Part shown: piece by piece, positions 16,509 to 24,990 of the stretch
How the letters are laid out: the number at the start of each line of letters is the position of its first letter
Numbering within the stretch: position 1 is the first letter of the stretch
The notes under the pieces: model-generated
Told to the model about the DNA's origin: nothing
The model's input: the letters and a program-made list of their open reading frames with translations, nothing else
Database searches by the model: none
Assembly (NCBI GenBank): GCA_934248075.1
Contig: CAKQKH010000001.1
Span: forward strand, 113,347-177,346
DNA: 64,000 bases
Reading direction: 5' to 3'
DNA from: an uncultured Alphaproteobacteria bacterium
GTDB taxonomy: Bacteria; Pseudomonadota; Alphaproteobacteria; RF32; CAG-239
Program-made: the position numbers and the translations under genes

Positions 16509-17882
16509 GTGGCCAAAAAAGACAACAAACAATATGTGTGCCAAAACTGCGGTTCAATTTATCCTAAATGGCAGGGAAAATGTGATGCTTGCGGTGAATG
16601 GAATACAATCATTGAAGAAAATGTTGGCGGAGAAGGTTTTTCAAATCTTAATTCCAAAAAATCCAAGGGCAAAATGATAGAATTTGTGCCTTTGAGCGGA
16701 TCCAGCGAACATTTAGTACGAATGACCACCGGTATTAAAGAGCTTGATCGGGTTTCTGGCGGCGGCCTTGTTCCCGGTTCGGTTATTTTGGTCGGCGGAG
16801 ATCCTGGAATTGGCAAGTCAACTTTGCTTTTGCAGGCATGCGCTAAAATAGCCGACCAACCCGAAGGGCGTGAAGTCTATTACATTTCTGGAGAAGAGGC
16901 CATTGATCAAGTAAGGTTGCGAGCCAAGCGTTTGGGGCTGGATCAATCTCCGGTTAAACTCGCCAGCTCCACAGAAATCAAAGACATTGTTGCTACTCTG
17001 GATAAATCTGCGGCCGCGGTGGTTGTTATCGATTCGATTCAGACAATGTATCTTGATGAAGTCGAATCTACCCCCGGCAGCGTGGCTCAGGTGCGTGCTT
17101 GCAGCTATGAGTTAATTAAATTGGCCAAACGTAAAGGTTTCACGCTGTTTTTGGTTGGACATGTTACCAAACAGGGTGCTATCGCCGGCCCAAGAGTTTT
17201 GGAACATATGGTTGATACCGTACTCTATTTTGAAGGTGAGCGCGGCCATCATTTTCGAATTTTGCGCGCGGTCAAAAATCGTTACGGCGCGACCGATGAA
17301 ATCGGTGTGTTTGAAATGCAGGATCAAGGATTGGTTGAGGTCGAGAATCCGTCGGCTCTGTTTTTGGCAGAACGGCAGGGCAATATTTCCGGATCTTGCG
17401 TTTTTGCCGGTATAGAAGGGTCACGACCGGTGTTGGTGGAAATTCAGGCTCTGGTCAGTCCTACCGGCTATGCCAGCCCCAGACGAGCGGTGGTTGGCTG
17501 GGATGCCAACCGGTTGTCAATGGTTTTGGCGGTGTTGGAAGCCCGTTGCGGCATGAATCTCAGCTCACAGGATATTTATCTGAATATTGCCGGTGGTTTG
17601 CGTATTTCTGAGCCGGCTGCCGACTTGGCGGTGGCTATGGCGGTAATTTCTTCCCTTACCAACAAACCATTGCCGGCTGACATGGTAATTTTTGGAGAAA
17701 TAGGTCTGTCTGGAGAAATCAGGGCGGTTTCTCAGCCTTCGCAACGTTTGAAGGAGGCGCAAAAACTTGGGTTTGCCAGCGCCATAGTTCCACCGACTCA
17801 TGCCAAAGAAAAAAAAGCCAAGGTTGATATGAACATATATGAAATCGGCAATGTTCAGCGCTTGATAAATTGGTTTAATTAA
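16509..17882 (+). CDS. radA: DNA repair protein RadA
   Basis: A 457-aa RecA-like branch-migration helicase. The N-terminal zinc ribbon C-x2-C...C-x2-C (C-Q-N-C and C-D-A-C) is followed by Walker A G-D-P-G-I-G-K-S-T, the RadA motif K-N-R-Y-G and a Lon-like C-terminal domain (G-G-L-R-I-S-E-P-A-A-D-L). The start codon is GTG with GTGGAGGT 6 nt upstream. cvpA follows, the usual alphaproteobacterial order. Confidence 0.96.
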   Translation: MAKKDNKQYVCQNCGSIYPKWQGKCDACGEWNTIIEENVGGEGFSNLNSKKSKGKMIEFVPLSGSSEHLVRMTTGIKELDRVSGGGLVPGSVILVGGDPGIGKSTLLLQACAKIADQPEGREVYYISGEEAIDQVRLRAKRLGLDQSPVKLASSTEIKDIVATLDKSAAAVVVIDSIQTMYLDEVESTPGSVAQVRACSYELIKLAKRKGFTLFLVGHVTKQGAIAGPRVLEHMVDTVLYFEGERGHHFRILRAVKNRYGATDEIGVFEMQDQGLVEVENPSALFLAERQGNISGSCVFAGIEGSRPVLVEIQALVSPTGYASPRRAVVGWDANRLSMVLAVLEARCGMNLSSQDIYLNIAGGLRISEPAADLAVAMAVISSLTNKPLPADMVIFGEIGLSGEIRAVSQPSQRLKEAQKLGFASAIVPPTHAKEKKAKVDMNIYEIGNVQRLINWFN

Positions 17883-17893
17883 AGGAAATTCAA

Positions 17894-18595
17894 ATGCAAA
17901 ATCTTAATAACCTTGATATAATTATCTTAATTGTTGTGGCGATTTCAGCGCTTATAGCTCTTTCTCGCGGGTTGGTTAAAGAGGTTTTGTCAATCGTCGG
18001 CTGGGTTTTAGCCACAATGGCGGTTATCTACATTCTTCCGATGGTAATGCCTTTTGCCAAAGAGCACATCTCCAACGGTTATATCGCCGGCATAGTTTGT
18101 TCTTTGTGTATTTTGATTCTTTTCTTTATTTTGTGGATATATACCACCGCCGGCGTGATTGGCAAAATTCGCACCAGCAAGCTCAATGGCATGGATCGCC
18201 TGTTGGGATTGTTTTTTGGTATTGCTCGCGCCTTTTTATTGGTGCTGCTGTTTTATATTTTAGTGAGTTGGATGATTCCGCTTGAAAAACAGTCAGAAAC
18301 CCTGACCAAATCTAAATATTTCCAACTAGCTGGCAAGTTTGCCCAGCCGTTGGAAGAGATGATTCCAGAAGAGACCATTAAACTCATTAAAGAAAAGACT
18401 CAGTCAACCGATATTGCCGAAGCCGAAACAGAAGATGATGAAAAATCAGATTCTGATGAATTATTCGAAAAACTGGCTCAGCCTAGAATTAAAAAAGTCA
18501 AGCAAAAGGCTCAAGAAGTCATAAAAGAAAATTTTGGTGGTTACAAAGAATCTGAGCGTGATAATCTTGATCGCCTGATTGAAAATATGGAATAA
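17894..18595 (+). CDS. CvpA family membrane protein
   Basis: A 233-aa inner-membrane protein with four membrane spans in the first 135 residues and a charged cytoplasmic tail. The L-D-I-I-I-L-I-V-V-A-I-S-A-L start, S-R-G-L-V-K-E-V-L-S-I-V-G-W and M-D-R-L-L-G-L-F-F-G-I-A-R-A-F motifs define the CvpA (colicin V production) family. The name comes from a mutant phenotype; the role is probably envelope homeostasis. It follows radA by 11 nt. The frequent neighbour purF is absent. It meets the next gene tail to tail with no bases between the stops. Confidence 0.88.
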   Translation: MQNLNNLDIIILIVVAISALIALSRGLVKEVLSIVGWVLATMAVIYILPMVMPFAKEHISNGYIAGIVCSLCILILFFILWIYTTAGVIGKIRTSKLNGMDRLLGLFFGIARAFLLVLLFYILVSWMIPLEKQSETLTKSKYFQLAGKFAQPLEEMIPEETIKLIKEKTQSTDIAEAETEDDEKSDSDELFEKLAQPRIKKVKQKAQEVIKENFGGYKESERDNLDRLIENME

Positions 18596-19147
18596 TTATC
18601 TTCCTCTTGGGCCTCGCGTCAAAATTCGCCCTTCCATCATATGCTCTCGCGCACGTTGCAATTCGTAGTCTCGTTGCCGCTGCTCTCTTTTTCGCTGTTC
18701 TTGAGGCGTCTCCCGATAATTTGATTTTACTTCTCGCAACGCCAACAACCGATCTAAAATTTGTCTTTGTGACAATCCTTTAGTGTTGCTTTTTAGAAAT
18801 CCGGCAATATTTTCAGGCGTAAGAAATTCTTCCAAGCCTTTGATTTCTTGTTTGGCGATAATATTGTTTAATTCAACTTCCAGACTTTCATCAAAATCAG
18901 TGTCATCATCGTCGTCGGCCAAACATTCTTTGATTATTTTTAGCAAAAAGCCCTTAAATAACTTGTTTACCAGTCCCATAAAATTGCGTTTGGTAACAGT
19001 TTTGTTGTCAGATGCATTCATCAAAGCAAACAGTAGCAAATTTTTAAGATACTTCTTCTGTCGGGAAGACAGTTTCAAATTACTTCTGATTCCCTGTTTT
19101 GCAGCCTCTAAAATAAGTTCTCGTTCTTTGGCAAATTTAGTACTCAT
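18596..19147 (-). CDS. Uncharacterised protein coupled to rppH
   Basis: A 183-aa soluble, highly charged protein I do not recognise. The N-terminal half is Lys-rich and helical. An acidic run D-D-D-D-D-T-D-F-D-E lies near residue 80. The C-terminal 40 residues are Arg/Gln/Glu-rich (P-Q-E-Q-R-K-R-E-Q-R-Q-R) and end G-P-R-G-R, which could bind nucleic acid. The ATG overlaps the rppH stop (ATGA), so it is the last, coupled gene of the gpmI-to-rppH operon. A role with RNA decay is only a guess from position. Confidence 0.75.
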   Translation of the reverse strand: MSTKFAKERELILEAAKQGIRSNLKLSSRQKKYLKNLLLFALMNASDNKTVTKRNFMGLVNKLFKGFLLKIIKECLADDDDDTDFDESLEVELNNIIAKQEIKGLEEFLTPENIAGFLKSNTKGLSQRQILDRLLALREVKSNYRETPQEQRKREQRQRDYELQRAREHMMEGRILTRGPRGR

Positions 19148-19635
19148 GGCTGTTTCCAGTTTGGGCGAATATAGTTGGCAAAAATCTTTGCCATTTGAGT
19201 ATAAACATCTTTTTTAAAGTCAACCACCAAATTCGGAGCCTCTTGAATATCAACCCAGCGATAATCCTTAAATTCCACTTCTTCAGGGTGAGTGCGGAAA
19301 TTTATTTCATCATCGTTTCCGTTAAAGTAAACCAGAACCCAGTGCTGATCTTGACCAACATAAGGACTGCCTCGACGATGAAAGGCTTTAGATATCTGCG
19401 GTGGAAAATCATAGCGTAGCGGTTGAGGAAGTTGGGCTACAACTTCAACATTGGTGAGGCCGGTTTCTTCTTGCAATTCGCGTTTGGCGGCGGCAATAAT
19501 TTTTTCTCCCGGCTCAATGCCGCCTTGCGGATACTGCCAACGCATATCCGTTTTGTCCGCTCTGGCGCACATCAATGTTTTGCCGGTTCGGTTAAACACC
19601 ACAATCCCTACATTTTGGCGATACAAACCCATCAT
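19144..19635 (-). CDS. rppH: RNA pyrophosphohydrolase
   Basis: A 163-aa Nudix hydrolase. The Nudix box G-G-I-E-P-G-E-K...R-E-L-Q-E-E-T-G-L is complete, and the N-terminal Y-R-Q-N-V-G-I-V-V-F plus W-Q-Y-P-Q-G-G are specific to RppH/IalA. The enzyme removes pyrophosphate from the 5' end of transcripts, starting RNase E-dependent decay. It overlaps the upstream deacetylase gene by 4 nt and the downstream unknown gene by 4 nt. Confidence 0.95.
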   Translation of the reverse strand: MMGLYRQNVGIVVFNRTGKTLMCARADKTDMRWQYPQGGIEPGEKIIAAAKRELQEETGLTNVEVVAQLPQPLRYDFPPQISKAFHRRGSPYVGQDQHWVLVYFNGNDDEINFRTHPEEVEFKDYRWVDIQEAPNLVVDFKKDVYTQMAKIFANYIRPNWKQP

Positions 19636-20807
19636 TCCATAACCAAATTAGAAATCGGAACCAAAGCAAAAGGTTTGGTCAGTTCCAAAGTTTTTGCCTC
19701 TTCATAAGAAACTTGCGGAGAAAAGCTCTTAATCCACTTATACACTTCTACCACCGCCACCGGTTTAGGGTCAATCACCACCACAACCTGACCCTTGCTA
19801 AACGCAATTTCTTCAGCGCGTTTAAGCTCGGCATCAATATGAGCTTTACGAAAATCTTTATCTATTACAATATCGGCCTTGCGTCTAGCCAATCCTTTGC
19901 CGGCAATTTTCTCCAAGTTATCTCCGGAGGTGGCGTCAATCAACAACAGTCCGCGTTTTTGCAATTCTTCCAGCAATGTGTTTAATAATTCAGCATTATC
20001 TTCGCTAACCAGTCCGTCATTAACCACCACACCGCCGACGGGAGCGCCGGTAGATAAGCTTTTTTGCAAGCGCAGTAAAGCTTCTTCTTTAGTGATGGTA
20101 ATGCTCATAGACATAGGGCCGTTGTCGGATTTTAAGAAGTCAGTAGAAGATAGTAGTAAATCAGCATAAGTCTCGTGTCCGGATTGTCTGGCCTGAATAA
20201 GTTTGTTGCCGGTATCTGAGGCATATGGAGAAATGGATAAGGATACTTCCGAATCAAAGCTCTTTACGATTCTTTCCATTGATAGCGGATCTAGGCCAAG
20301 ACCTTTGATTATCAAAGCAACCTTTTTAAAATTAGGCTGAATTCCAACGCTCTTTCCATATTCGTTCCATGGCTTTCTTCCGTCTTCAGCAATTTTTGGT
20401 AACACTAAGGAGCCAAGATTTTCGCTCATGGTTTCATCAATCTCAACATGGCGCAATTTCTGCGTTGGCTCTTGCAGAGGCAGTTGGTTGAGATTAGGAA
20501 TTTGAGCAATTATGGTTTCTAAAGTTTCTTCTTTTGCTTGTGTTTGGGCTGCTGGCGGCGGCAGTTGCGATGAGCTGTCGGCCGAAATCATGGTCTTATT
20601 GCCTTCTTTTAGTTTTTCGGGCTTGGGCAGAGTCAGCACAAATTTTGGAGCTTTGTTGTTTTTATCAAACATCAGCTTGTCAATTTTTGACAGATAAACC
20701 GGTTCGCTCTTTTCATCGGCAAACCAATAACCGACAACAGCCACCGCCGCGGTGGCGGCAATTGCGGCTATTGCCAAAATTTTATATGAAGTTACTTTAT
20801 TTACCAA
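19632..20807 (-). CDS. Divergent polysaccharide deacetylase family protein
   Basis: A 391-aa envelope protein with one N-terminal membrane anchor (about residues 10-28) and a Pro/Gln/Glu-rich linker. The C-terminal domain begins at V-A-L-I-I-K-G-L-G-L and contains V-S-L-S-I-S-P-Y-A and G-H-E-T-Y-A-D-L-L. This is the YibQ/DUF610 divergent NodB fold. Homologues are conserved next to ctpA and envC-like genes, suggesting a role in peptidoglycan hydrolysis or its control. The first catalytic Asp of the NodB motif (usually I-D-D-x-G) reads I-K-G-L-G here, so activity is doubtful. Confidence 0.82.
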   Translation of the reverse strand: MVNKVTSYKILAIAAIAATAAVAVVGYWFADEKSEPVYLSKIDKLMFDKNNKAPKFVLTLPKPEKLKEGNKTMISADSSSQLPPPAAQTQAKEETLETIIAQIPNLNQLPLQEPTQKLRHVEIDETMSENLGSLVLPKIAEDGRKPWNEYGKSVGIQPNFKKVALIIKGLGLDPLSMERIVKSFDSEVSLSISPYASDTGNKLIQARQSGHETYADLLLSSTDFLKSDNGPMSMSITITKEEALLRLQKSLSTGAPVGGVVVNDGLVSEDNAELLNTLLEELQKRGLLLIDATSGDNLEKIAGKGLARRKADIVIDKDFRKAHIDAELKRAEEIAFSKGQVVVVIDPKPVAVVEVYKWIKSFSPQVSYEEAKTLELTKPFALVPISNLVME

Positions 20808-20818
20808 AAAAAGTCCTC

Positions 20819-22111
20819 CTATTGGGCTGATTTGTATATTCCTAAAGCCTTCACCAAATCAACCGCTCTTGAGAGTTGGTAATCCTTGCGCCAGTCGTCG
20901 TCTTTGGGCTTGGCGTTTTTGGTTTTAGCTTCAGTATCGGCGGTTTCATTTTTTAGAGCATTGCTATATTCCGCTTCGCTAAAATTATACCCCTTATCAA
21001 TTTCTTCTACTTTAGCGGGATGAACCTCAACATCAGGTTCAATGCCCTTTGCCTGAATAGATCTGCCGGAAGGCGTGTAGTAGCGGGCGGTTGTCAATCT
21101 CATTGCGCCATAAGAACCAAGCGGAACCACCGTTTGCACACTGCCTTTGCCAAAAGATTTCTCGCCAAGCAAAACAGCTCGTTTATGATCTTGCAAAGCT
21201 CCGGCGACAATTTCTGATGCCGAGGCCGAACCATCATTTATCAACACTACAATCGGCAAACCATTGGTTACATCGCCGGCGGTTGCCGTGTAACGAATGG
21301 TGTCTTCCGGATTGCGCGAACGAGTAGAAACAATTTCTCCCTGATCCAAGAACAAATCAGATACCGCAACCGCCTGATCAAGCAAGCCCCCGGGATTATT
21401 ACGTACATCTAAAACAATGCCGCTGATTTTGCCTTTTTTGTCCTTAAGGGCTTTTTTTATGGCTTTTTCAACATTTTTATCAACGTCTTCGCTAAATGAA
21501 GTTATGCGCACATAAATAACGTCATCGGCTTTAATGTCATTTTTAACAGATTGAATTTTAATTTCTTCACGCCTGAGGGTAACATCAAACGGCTTAGTGT
21601 CTATACGGCGAATAGTTAATTTTACTTTGGTTCCTGGTTTGCCTCGCATTTTATCAACCGCGTCGTTCAAAGACATTCCCACCACGTTTTCACCATCTAT
21701 GTTGGTAATATAATCACCGGGTTTTATTCCGGCGCGCGATGCCGGTGTGTCATCAATGGGCGAAACCACCTTAACCACGCTTTGTTCCATGGTTACTTCG
21801 ATTCCCAAGCCGCCGAATTTGCCTTTGGTTTGTTCGTTCATATATTTAAAGTTTTGCGCGTCCAAATAGCTTGAATGAGGATCCAAAGACACCAGCATAC
21901 CGTTGATAGCTGCTTCTATTAGTTTTTTGTCATCAACATCTTCCACATAAGTAGCTTTGGCTCTTTCCATAACCTCGCCAAATAAATTTAAGAGTTCATA
22001 GGTGTCTGCTTTTGGTTCGGGTTTGTTTTCAGTTTTTGCCCAGCCACTTGCGCTCATCATTACCAAAACGGATAAACATAAAATTGAAAAAATAGATAAC
22101 TTTTTTGTCAT
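20819..22111 (-). CDS. ctpA: C-terminal processing protease (S41 family)
   Basis: A 430-aa periplasmic serine protease with a signal peptide, a PDZ domain (G-L-G-I-E-V to G-T-K-V-K-L-T-I-R-R) and the S41 catalytic core. The nucleophile Ser lies in N-D-G-S-A-S-A-S-E-I and the general base Lys in G-E-K-S-F-G-K-G-S-V-Q. Such proteases trim lipoproteins and murein hydrolases. It sits between the envC-like gene and the deacetylase, all on one strand with short gaps. Confidence 0.94.
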   Translation of the reverse strand: MTKKLSIFSILCLSVLVMMSASGWAKTENKPEPKADTYELLNLFGEVMERAKATYVEDVDDKKLIEAAINGMLVSLDPHSSYLDAQNFKYMNEQTKGKFGGLGIEVTMEQSVVKVVSPIDDTPASRAGIKPGDYITNIDGENVVGMSLNDAVDKMRGKPGTKVKLTIRRIDTKPFDVTLRREEIKIQSVKNDIKADDVIYVRITSFSEDVDKNVEKAIKKALKDKKGKISGIVLDVRNNPGGLLDQAVAVSDLFLDQGEIVSTRSRNPEDTIRYTATAGDVTNGLPIVVLINDGSASASEIVAGALQDHKRAVLLGEKSFGKGSVQTVVPLGSYGAMRLTTARYYTPSGRSIQAKGIEPDVEVHPAKVEEIDKGYNFSEAEYSNALKNETADTEAKTKNAKPKDDDWRKDYQLSRAVDLVKALGIYKSAQ

Positions 22112-22135
22112 TGTTTTGTTCCTACCCCATAGCTC

Positions 22136-23371
22136 TTAACTTTTTATCCATGCTGCCGGATTAATCGGTTGATTATCCTTGCGAATCTCCATATACAATT
22201 TGGCGTCGCCGTCAGTTGGCATTTGTCCGACAGGTTCTCCCGCCAAAAGCATTTGCCCAACTTCAACATCCATGTTTTCCAGTCCAGCCAAAAGCGACAA
22301 ATATCCGTCGCCATGTTCAATAATAATCAGGTTGCCATATCCGCGAAAGGGTCCGGCAAAAATCACCGATCCGTCAAACGGAGCAATCACCTGAGCCTGA
22401 TTGCGTGTACGAATAGTTATTCCCTTGGCTGACACGCCTTTAACCAACTGCTCTCCGTACGCGGTAATAATCTTGCCTCTGGCGGGCATTGGCAATGTGC
22501 CTTTGGCTTGCCTAAAACCAGTGCTTATTCCAGTTATAACCAAAGGTTGCGATTTAATCAAGTCGGCAGTTTGAGTTTCTTCACGATTCTTCTCCGCTTG
22601 TCTTCGCGCTTCTTCCTGCCGGCGTTTTTCTTCTTCGATTCGTTGTTTTTTCAGACGCTGTTTTTCCAGCCTGCCCAGCAAATCTCGCAAGTCATTGGCT
22701 TGAGATGCCAAACGATCAATATTCTTTTTGGCCTTTTCGCTTTGAATTTCTACGGCGTTACGCATTTTAGATTTTTTTTGCACCAAAATTTTCATTCGCG
22801 AATGTTCTTGTTCCAAGATGCGTTTTTGTTTGGAAATTTGCGCAAATTGTTTTTCTATAAGTTCTTTTTTCTGAGCTATTATTGCCAGTTCTTTGCGGAT
22901 TCGACTGGCGTTTTCTTCCAAATAAGGCACAGTCTCGCGTAAAAGCATGGCGCTGCGAATAATTTCAACCGGAGTCAAGGGCTGCACCAATAGGGCCTCT
23001 GTTGGCTTGAGAGCCAGATTTTGCAAAGCCGCCAAAGTGCGAATAAGATTGTTGTCTTCCTGATTAAATCCTTTTTCGGCCTCCGCAAGACTAATTTTCA
23101 GCTTTTCTAGCTGCCGTTCCATTTGCGAAAGTTTTTCTTCATTGTTTTGAATAAGCTTTGCCGCTTTAATCATTTCTCGGCTGACAGCCGTCAGTTCCAA
23201 ATTAATCTGGGTAGCTTGAGCTTGAAGTTTTTTGTGTTCCATACTTTGCTGTTGGACTTTTTGTTCCATTTTTTCCAGCTCAGAGGTTGATACCGCCATA
23301 ACCGCCGGCGCCGCAATCATTAAGATTGCGGCAGCCAAAAAACAATATTTCAAAGCGGTTACAAGTCTCAT
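22136..23371 (-). CDS. envC: EnvC-like murein hydrolase activator (coiled coil + degenerate LytM)
   Basis: A 411-aa exported protein: signal peptide (about residues 1-27), a long coiled coil to about residue 275, then an M23/LytM domain. The LytM zinc ligands are gone: the usual H-x3-D is K-G-I-T-I-R-T-R-N, and the H-x-H-F-E-I is L-Y-M-E-I-R. The fold is recognisable (V-I-A-P-F-D-G-S-V-I-F-A-G). That matches EnvC, which activates amidases at the division site rather than cutting itself. The gene follows gpmI by 6 nt. Confidence 0.88.
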   Translation of the reverse strand: MRLVTALKYCFLAAAILMIAAPAVMAVSTSELEKMEQKVQQQSMEHKKLQAQATQINLELTAVSREMIKAAKLIQNNEEKLSQMERQLEKLKISLAEAEKGFNQEDNNLIRTLAALQNLALKPTEALLVQPLTPVEIIRSAMLLRETVPYLEENASRIRKELAIIAQKKELIEKQFAQISKQKRILEQEHSRMKILVQKKSKMRNAVEIQSEKAKKNIDRLASQANDLRDLLGRLEKQRLKKQRIEEEKRRQEEARRQAEKNREETQTADLIKSQPLVITGISTGFRQAKGTLPMPARGKIITAYGEQLVKGVSAKGITIRTRNQAQVIAPFDGSVIFAGPFRGYGNLIIIEHGDGYLSLLAGLENMDVEVGQMLLAGEPVGQMPTDGDAKLYMEIRKDNQPINPAAWIKS

Positions 23372-23377
23372 AAGCGT

Positions 23378-24907
23378 TTACTTAACCAATAAAGAACGAC
23401 CAGTCATTTCCTTTGGTTGTTCAAGTTCCATAAGTTCAAGCATAGTGGGAGCAATGTCGCACAAAGCTCCGTCTTTCAGACCTTTCACACCGCTTTTATC
23501 ATTGACCAAAATAGCGGCAACTTTGCCTACCGTATGGGCGGTATAAGGTTGTCCGGTTTTTTCATCAACCATTTTTTCGGCGTTACCATGGTCGGCCGTA
23601 ACAATCATCACTCCGCCGACGTCTTTAATCGCTTTTTCGACTTTGCCCAAACACTCGTCAACCGCGGCAACAGCTTTAAGCGCGGCCTCCATAATGCCGG
23701 TATGGCCGACCATGTCGCCGTTGGCATAATTGCAGATAATCATATCAAAGCGCTTAGACTCAATGGCTTTAACTAGTTGCTCGGTAACTTCATACACGCT
23801 CATTTCGGGCTTAAGATCATAAGTGGCAACTTTAGGGCTGGCGATAAGGATTCGTTCCTCACCCTTAAATTCCCGCTCCTCGCCGCCATTAAAGAAAAAT
23901 GTGACATGAGCGTATTTTTCGGTTTCGGCTATGCGCAACTGAGTCATGCCGTGGTTGGCAACCACTTCGCCCAAAATATTGGTCAGTGGCTCCGGCGGAA
24001 ACATTGTGTGCATAAAGCGATTGTGATCGACCGAATATTCAGTCATGCCTACATGGTCGGAAAATTTAACAACTTTCTTGCGGGCAAAACCGTTAAACTC
24101 GCTGTCAGCCAAAGCGTATAATATTTCACGAGCGCGATCGGCGCGGAAGTTGGCCATCAAAATTGCGTCGCCGTCAGCCATACCGGTGTAATCGCCAATT
24201 ACGCAAGGGATAACAAATTCATCGGTAACTTTGTCGGCGTAAGATGCCTTGATGGCCTCATTGGCATTGGCAAAGTGTTTGCCGTCGGCCATAACCATGT
24301 TGTTGTAGGCAGATTCAACTCTATCCCAGCGTTTGTCGCGGTCCATAGCATAAAAACGCCCTTCAATCGTAGCTATTTTTACATTCAAGCCAGCTACGGA
24401 TTTTTCAAAATCAGCCAGATAATTAACGGCAGATGACGGCGGAGTGTCGCGTCCGTCCAAAAAGGCGTGAACCCACACTTTTACGCCGGCATCGGAAACA
24501 ATCTTGCACAGAGCCGCAATATGCTCTTGTGAAGAATGTACGCCGCCCGGAGACATCAATCCCATAATATGCGCTGCTTTGCCATTAGCTTTCAGAGTTT
24601 CTATCATGTTAACCAATACGGGATTTTTTGCCAAAGAGCCGTCTTTTACGGCCTGATCAATTTTTGGCAGATCCTGCATTACAACACGTCCGGCGCCGAG
24701 ATTGGTGTGTCCAACCTCAGAGTTGCCCATTTGTCCTTCAGGCAAACCAACGGCCAGACCATAAGTTTCAATTAGGCTATGCGGATTGTCGGCATACATA
24801 CGATGCCAATTTGGGGTGTGACCCATTTCTATGGCATTATCGGAAGTTTTGGGTTCTCTATAACCCCACCCGTCCAAAATCATCAGTAATACAGGTTTTT
24901 GTCTCAT
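23378..24907 (-). CDS. gpmI: 2,3-bisphosphoglycerate-independent phosphoglycerate mutase
   Basis: A 509-aa Mn-dependent glycolytic enzyme converting 3- to 2-phosphoglycerate. It starts K-P-V-L-L-M-I-L-D-G-W-G, has the catalytic Ser in G-Q-M-G-N-S-E-V-G-H, and the metal sites D-G-R-D-T-P-P, N-F-R-A-D-R-A-R-E and T-A-D-H-G-N-A-E. I use the ATG at 24907 because AAGAGGAAAA precedes it; the frame extends 12 residues further up without family similarity. It heads the cell-wall operon, as in many alphaproteobacteria. Confidence 0.97.
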   Translation of the reverse strand: MRQKPVLLMILDGWGYREPKTSDNAIEMGHTPNWHRMYADNPHSLIETYGLAVGLPEGQMGNSEVGHTNLGAGRVVMQDLPKIDQAVKDGSLAKNPVLVNMIETLKANGKAAHIMGLMSPGGVHSSQEHIAALCKIVSDAGVKVWVHAFLDGRDTPPSSAVNYLADFEKSVAGLNVKIATIEGRFYAMDRDKRWDRVESAYNNMVMADGKHFANANEAIKASYADKVTDEFVIPCVIGDYTGMADGDAILMANFRADRAREILYALADSEFNGFARKKVVKFSDHVGMTEYSVDHNRFMHTMFPPEPLTNILGEVVANHGMTQLRIAETEKYAHVTFFFNGGEEREFKGEERILIASPKVATYDLKPEMSVYEVTEQLVKAIESKRFDMIICNYANGDMVGHTGIMEAALKAVAAVDECLGKVEKAIKDVGGVMIVTADHGNAEKMVDEKTGQPYTAHTVGKVAAILVNDKSGVKGLKDGALCDIAPTMLELMELEQPKEMTGRSLLVK

Positions 24908-24990
24908 TTTTTCCTCTTTCTTAAAAAAATTTTTTCTGTTCAATATTATATATAATAAAAGTTATTAGAAAAGCACTATTTTTGAGTTTT

